Source: CAZCZY01 sp964503525
GTDB lineage: Bacteria; Patescibacteriota; JAUYIX01
Direction: 5' to 3'
Length of the DNA: 14,556 nt
Assembly: GCA_964503525.1 (NCBI GenBank)
Contig: CAZCZY010000001.1
Location: 1 to 14,556 of the forward strand
The position numbers were made by a program, and so were the translations under genes. The notes under the pieces were generated by a model. That model was given only the letters and a program-made list of their open reading frames with translations. It was not told the origin of the DNA and searched no databases. Shown here piece after piece: positions 11,914 to 14,556 of this stretch. Each line of letters opens with the position of its first letter. Position 1 is the stretch's first letter.

Positions 11914-12321
11914 CTATTGCAACGGCGGCTTGTTTTGGCTATCCAGCTTGGGCGCGTTGTTCGGGCCGCTATTGGGACCGACTGGACCACCCTGTTGATT
12001 TTGCATCGGCTGTTTTTGTCCGGACTGCCCACCCTCACGAAGTCGACTGCCCGCTCCATCTTTTTGTCCGTCCTCTAGTCGTTCGTTAAAGCGTTGTGCT
12101 CCACCCATTTGCATGCCACCCATCGGGCTTCTGCGCTGCACCATGGAGACGATTGCAAAAGTGCTCGATACAACAAACAAAAAGGCCAATACTATAGAGA
12201 CGATCGTTAATAGAAGGCTTTTTTGGCGTTCGCCCTGGTAGAGGGCTTGATAGGTTACGGGGTTATCGAAATGCGAGTTTGAGTTGCCACTGCTCGAGTC
12301 ACTAAAAGGTGCTGTTTGCAT
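11914..12321 (-). CDS. Single-pass membrane protein with Gln/Gly/Pro-rich tail
   Basis: A 135-aa protein. Residues 1-35 are polar and Ser/Asn-rich, 36-60 form one membrane helix (LLLTIVSIVLAFLFVVSS), VQRR at 61-64 is a basic anchor, and 65-135 is a disordered tail rich in Met, Gly, Gln, Asn and Pro. Short Patescibacterial membrane proteins with such tails are common and uncharacterised. Minus-strand start at 12321; a 13-bp motif just upstream is also found before the divergent gene at 12471. No Shine-Dalgarno. Confidence 0.65.
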   Translation of the reverse strand: MQTAPFSDSSSGNSNSHFDNPVTYQALYQGERQKSLLLTIVSIVLAFLFVVSSTFAIVSMVQRRSPMGGMQMGGAQRFNERLEDGQKDGAGSRLREGGQSGQKQPMQNQQGGPVGPNSGPNNAPKLDSQNKPPLQ

Positions 12322-12325
12322 CGTG

Positions 12326-12465
12326 TATTAGTTAATGGTTTGCCCTTATATACGAACCAAACCCAAAAAAGTTTCATTCCTCTGGTCTGTGCAAAAGCCC
12401 GTAGTAAATTTAAGAAATTTTTAATGTTGGCCGTGGACAATGATTATGTTATCCATTAACTAATA
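12326..12465. repeat. 13-bp inverted repeat before two divergent genes
   Basis: CCATTAACTAATA occurs at 12453-12465 on the plus strand, ending 5 nt before the ATG at 12471. On the minus strand (12326-12338) it ends 4 nt before the ATG at 12321. The identity covers the core promoter region of both genes. It could be a shared -10/start element or an operator for co-regulation. Confidence 0.6.
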
Positions 12466-12470
12466 ATTCT

Positions 12471-12923
12471 ATGAGTGAAGAAATCAAAAACTTAACCAGG
12501 ATCGTTGAGCGCAACGAAAAAGTACTCATGCGCAACGAAAAAGCTATTCAAGGGCTCGCCAGTGCAACTCAAGGCAACACGAAGGCCATTCAGGGTCTTG
12601 CAAAAGCAACCCAAAGCAATACAAAAGCTATTGAGGGCCTCGCAAAAGCAACTCAAGGCAATACAAAAGCCATCGAGCGCAACGAGACCGCTTTAGGGCG
12701 TACCGATTCAACAATGAACAGGGTCCTCGATGTAGTCCTGGACACAAAAGAGGATGTTTCTGTGCTAAAGGAAGATGTCGGTAAACTAAAAACCGATGTG
12801 GAAACTATAAAAAACCAGCGAGATCAATTTGTCGGAATGTACAAAAAACACGATTCGGAAATCGCGGCATTGCGAGTTGGCCATCAACGGCATGAGTCGC
12901 GAATCCTAGATCTAGGGCATTGA
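12471..12923 (+). CDS. Coiled-coil protein with 14-residue repeats
   Basis: A 150-aa protein made almost wholly of heptads. Residues 11-80 hold five 14-residue units; the three central ones (25-66) are near-identical versions of AIQGLAKATQxNTK. The pattern of Ile/Leu every seventh residue with Asn/Thr between suggests a parallel trimeric or dimeric coil. Residues 85-150 continue as a charged coil (VLDTKEDVSVLKEDVGKLK). Similar repeats occur in phage and surface fibre stalks, but no phage genes lie nearby. No signal peptide. No Shine-Dalgarno: the start is near a TAATAAT box, as in the leaderless class. Confidence 0.7.
   Translation: MSEEIKNLTRIVERNEKVLMRNEKAIQGLASATQGNTKAIQGLAKATQSNTKAIEGLAKATQGNTKAIERNETALGRTDSTMNRVLDVVLDTKEDVSVLKEDVGKLKTDVETIKNQRDQFVGMYKKHDSEIAALRVGHQRHESRILDLGH
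12543..12668 (+). repeat. Three 42-bp direct repeats inside the coiled-coil gene
   Basis: Three 42-bp units encode residues 25-38, 39-52 and 53-66. They differ mostly at silent or conservative positions, indicating recent duplication and possible copy-number variation. Confidence 0.75.
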
Positions 12924-12948
12924 CAAGCCCGGTAGATTGCGATAGCAA
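12920..12948 (+). promoter_or_regulatory. Promoter of a putative small RNA
   Basis: TTGACA (12920-12925) overlaps the stop codon of the coiled-coil gene. A 17-nt spacer and TAGCAA (12943-12948) complete a promoter of the same type as the others in the window. Start predicted near 12955. Confidence 0.6.
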
Positions 12949-12954
12949 AGGATC

Positions 12955-13116
12955 AGTTGCCGATGCGAGCGCATTGCAAATTTATGCAGTGGCAATCGTT
13001 CACTCTTTCCTGGTTCGCTCCCAGGCTAAGGCACCCAAGTTCGCCGAATATTGTTTGGCTGGAGCTGGAAAAACTATCTGAGCATGGAACCACACGTTTC
13101 ATGCTTTTCTTTTTAA
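12955..13116 (+). ncRNA. Putative free-standing small structured RNA, about 160 nt
   Basis: The stretch lies between a TTGACA-17-TAGCAA promoter and a terminator, has no open reading frame of note, and folds well by eye. TTGCC (12957-12961) pairs with GGCAA (12991-12995) and encloses ATGC-GAGC-GCAT and TGC...GCA arms. CCTGG-TTCGCTC-CCAGG (13009-13025) extends with CTT/AAG. CCAA/TTGG arms lie around 13033-13058. The CCTGG arm recalls a T-arm, but no tRNA body is present. It does not match 4.5S RNA, tmRNA or RNase P RNA in motifs I know. It could instead be a 3' UTR of the coiled-coil gene. Confidence 0.5.
13081..13116 (+). terminator. Terminator of the putative small RNA
   Basis: AGCATGGAAC-CACAC-GTTTCATGCT, ten pairs with one G.U in the plus RNA, followed by TTTCTTTTT. 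It is strand-specific to plus, 158 nt beyond the stop of the coiled-coil gene. Confidence 0.8.
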
Positions 13117-13150
13117 GCGATTAGCGCACGTGCGAAAGTTACCCGAACAA

Positions 13151-13189
13151 ACAAAAACCCCGGTCGACTGGATTGTCCAATCGCCGGGG
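13151..13189 (-). terminator. Terminator of the secreted-protein gene (minus strand)
   Basis: In the minus RNA CCCCGG...CCGGGG (13158-13163/13184-13189) with inner CGAT/GTCG and TGGA-CAA-TCCA pairs is followed by TTTTTGTTTG. It begins 12 nt past the stop of the gene at 13202. The plus strand also has a T-run, so it may work both ways. Confidence 0.82.
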
Positions 13190-13201
13190 CATTTTTTATT
13201 G

Positions 13202-14038
13202 TTATTCCCGTGACCACGACGGTCGTGTGTCAATCACGCGAGCTTCGACCCCAAACCATTCAGCACTCCGTTGCAGGCTCACCTCGTGGAGGTAACCCAT
13301 GACGATCGCGCCTCGCTTGAGGTCTAGATTGTGGAGTTTTATCAGCAGCTTTGCGAGTCCAATCTCGCTGCGTACATTAGTGAATGCTCGCGTATAGTCA
13401 TTAACTGGAAAACGTCCGTGCTCTTTTGCGTATGGCCCCACGTAGGCTTGCTCCAGTTCTAACAGCGCGTCGTCTTCTATCCCTATCATGCGCTGCTCCG
13501 GATGCTCGAGTAGGTGCATTATCCAGGCGTGTTCGGGCGCCTGTCTGTAGAGATTCCACATGAACCGGTCATGGGTCACACCGGCCTTCTCAAAACGCAT
13601 GAATGCCTCCTCAAGCGACCAGGGATCAAGTGAGTCATTCTCGAGCCCGATGAGCTCATACTGTTTTTGCTCAAAGATATCGCTGATTTGCTGCTGGCTA
13701 GAGAGAACGTCTATTTGCTGCTCGTCTACGGTTCCATCCACATGTACTTGCAGCACGATGTCAATCTCACAGCCTCTACAAACGACGCGGGCGAGCAGAA
13801 TCAGCTTGATGTAAGACTGAATGCGCGTACGCACCTCGTCCACTTCCATGCACGCATGCCAATTTTCTGGGTCACTCTCGATTGCGGACAGAGTTCCAGT
13901 AAGCCACGGCAGATACGTGTCGAGATGGATTTGACCGTGCGTCTCTCCGCTGGAAAGTTGAGCGAACTCATCCTTACCGCCAAAGGTGCTCTGGATTTGC
14001 AGCAGCGCTGTAAAGGCCAGGACTACGCAGATTTTCAT
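13202..14038 (-). CDS. Secreted hypothetical protein with signal peptide
   Basis: A 278-aa protein. Residues 1-20 (MKICVVLAFTALLQIQSTFG) are a signal peptide with a likely cleavage site near STFG-GK. The mature part is mostly helical and acidic. A CRGCE pair of cysteines lies near residue 90; then come SQQQISDIFEQKQYELIGLE (about 115-134), a central DPWSLEEAFMRFEKA helix and a C-terminal AIVMGYLHEVSLQRSAEWFGVEARVI block. The SQxxIxxI...YxLIGLE and late G-Y-L-H-E blocks faintly recall TraB/ChaN-like proteins, but I would not assign the family. Start 14038 is chosen for the signal peptide and the AAGGA about 9 nt upstream. The leader contains a long hairpin. No phosphodiesterase, protease or lipobox motif seen. 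Confidence 0.72.
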   Translation of the reverse strand: MKICVVLAFTALLQIQSTFGGKDEFAQLSSGETHGQIHLDTYLPWLTGTLSAIESDPENWHACMEVDEVRTRIQSYIKLILLARVVCRGCEIDIVLQVHVDGTVDEQQIDVLSSQQQISDIFEQKQYELIGLENDSLDPWSLEEAFMRFEKAGVTHDRFMWNLYRQAPEHAWIMHLLEHPEQRMIGIEDDALLELEQAYVGPYAKEHGRFPVNDYTRAFTNVRSEIGLAKLLIKLHNLDLKRGAIVMGYLHEVSLQRSAEWFGVEARVIDTRPSWSRE

Positions 14039-14049
14039 GGTATTTTTCC

Positions 14050-14101
14050 TTGCCTTCCAAAAGCCGCACTCGAGACATTCGAGTGAGGGTAGAGAAGGCA
14101 A
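14050..14101 (-). promoter_or_regulatory. Leader hairpin of the secreted-protein gene
   Basis: In the minus RNA TTGCCTTC pairs with GAAGGCAA (8 perfect pairs) and encloses CACTCGA-N5-TCGAGTG (14067-14085). The stem ends a few nt before the AAGGA ribosome site, so it could affect translation or protect the 5' end. The layout is like the leaders in operons 1 and 2 but without the GAGTC hairpin. Confidence 0.65.
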
Positions 14102-14162
14102 GAATCTTACAAGGAACAAGCAGAAGACCCTGGCACATTTCTGGGCCTAGGTCAACTGTTCC

Positions 14163-14240
14163 TGGTAGTCCCATCGGGATTCGAACCCGAGTTTTCTGGC
14201 TGAAAACCAGACGTCCTAGACCAGGCTAGACGATGGGACC
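14163..14240 (-). tRNA. tRNA-Glu (anticodon TTC)
   Basis: A complete cloverleaf on the minus strand. Acceptor stem GGTCCCA/TGGGACT (first pair G.U), D-arm GTCTAG...CTAGGAC, anticodon arm TCTGG-TTTTCAG-CCAGA with anticodon TTC reading GAA/GAG, a 4-nt variable loop, and T-arm TCGGG-TTCGAAT-CCCGA. A CCA end is encoded (14163-14165). The sequence resembles bacterial tRNA-Glu genes. Confidence 0.95.
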
Positions 14241-14260
14241 ACAATGTTCGATCGCGAGTA

Positions 14261-14289
14261 TTGGTACCCGGAAAAAAGCTAAAGAGCAA
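14261..14289 (-). promoter_or_regulatory. Promoter of tRNA-Glu
   Basis: Minus-strand TTGCTC (14284-14289), 17 nt, TACCAA (14261-14266). It would start transcription about 14-15 nt before the tRNA. Confidence 0.6.
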
Positions 14290-14297
14290 GACTAGGG

Positions 14298-14303
14298 TAT
14301 CCT
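14298..14303 (+). promoter_or_regulatory. -10 box of tsaD, leaderless start
   Basis: TATCCT (14298-14303) ends 7 nt before the ATG at 14311, which fits a leaderless mRNA. No clear -35 and no Shine-Dalgarno seen. Confidence 0.5.
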
Positions 14304-14310
14304 ACTTACA

Positions 14311-14556
14311 ATGAAGATCCTCGGTATCGAATCCAGTTGTGACGAGACAGCGGCAGCTGTTGTAAACGAACGGCTGCAAGTTTTGTCGTCGGTCGTGGCC
14401 AGTCAGATTGATTTGCACCGGGTCACGCACGGCGTGGTACCAGAAGTTGCCGCGCGCGCCCATACGGAAAAAATCTTGCCAGTCATTAACGAGGCGCTGC
14501 GGCGCGCCAAGCTAGTTGCTTACGCAGGTCCAGCGCACAAACCAAAAATCGACGCG
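14311..14556 (+). CDS. tsaD: tRNA N6-threonylcarbamoyladenosine transferase TsaD, 5' part
   Basis: The first 82 codons, cut by the window edge. KILGIESSCDETAAAVV is the TsaD/Kae1/Qri7 family signature, followed by SSVVASQIDLH and HGVVPEVAARAH with the His residues of the family metal site (HxxxH region beginning at the second block). TsaD works with TsaB, TsaE and TsaC to add threonylcarbamoyl to A37 of ANN-decoding tRNAs in the cytoplasm. The usual KYGGVVPE is VTHGVVPE here, a mild departure. Lies divergent to tRNA-Glu with a shared promoter region. Confidence 0.93.
   Translation, partial: MKILGIESSCDETAAAVVNERLQVLSSVVASQIDLHRVTHGVVPEVAARAHTEKILPVINEALRRAKLVAYAGPAHKPKIDA

Noticed and set aside
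12543..12668. Regular 42-bp repeats as a CRISPR array.
   Set aside because: They are contiguous in-frame coding repeats without unique spacers.
13009..13025. CCTGG-TTCGCTC-CCAGG resembles a tRNA T-arm.
   Set aside because: The conserved A58 position is C, and no acceptor, D or anticodon arms or CCA end fit around it.

Overview
The window looks like a chromosomal stretch of an uncultured bacterium. Promoters of the TTGACA-17-TAnnnn type, Rho-independent terminators, a tRNA-Glu with encoded CCA and a bacterial-type tsaD all say bacterium. Many unrecognised small genes, tight packing and frequent leaderless starts fit Patescibacteria (CPR), but that placement is inference.

Layout. 164-703 encodes a Pycsar-effector-like membrane protein (DUF5706/PycTM type). 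On the minus strand, 716-2343 carries an AbiEii-type nucleotidyltransferase toxin, a 69-residue partner that overlaps it, and a TrmB-family regulator. The TrmB promoter overlaps, back to back, the promoter of operon 1 (2407-5136): four unrecognised genes separated by three elaborate RNA hairpin modules and closed by one U-tract terminator. Next come a 63-aa gene, a VOC/glyoxalase protein, two CPR-style hypotheticals, a second protein with an SC-x-G motif, and a CxxC/CxxC zinc protein. Operon 2 (9355-11880) repeats the operon 1 architecture: strong promoter, large 5' hairpin, three more hairpin modules, four genes (one with a zinc ribbon and HTH), and a terminator. The right end has a Gln/Gly-rich membrane protein, a coiled-coil repeat protein, a likely free-standing small RNA gene (about 12955-13116), a secreted protein of unknown function, tRNA-Glu and the start of tsaD.

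The most interesting signal is the set of six intergenic modules in operons 1 and 2. Each has a perfect or nearly perfect hairpin right after the stop codon, then a pyrimidine tract that is also the 5' arm of a second hairpin. In four of six the GAGTC-N3-GACTC hairpin follows. A CGTACnTT-like box, a Shine-Dalgarno sequence and a start codon complete the module. Nearly all imperfect pairs in modules 1-2 are G.U in the plus-strand RNA, and modules 5 and 6 show a compensatory base-pair change, so selection acts on RNA structure. I know of no described element with this layout.

Genes fall into two initiation classes: leaderless genes with an extended -10 placed 6-7 nt before the ATG, and genes with longer leaders, mostly with a clear Shine-Dalgarno. 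The hairpin-module genes all belong to the second class, which hints at a separate origin or control regime.
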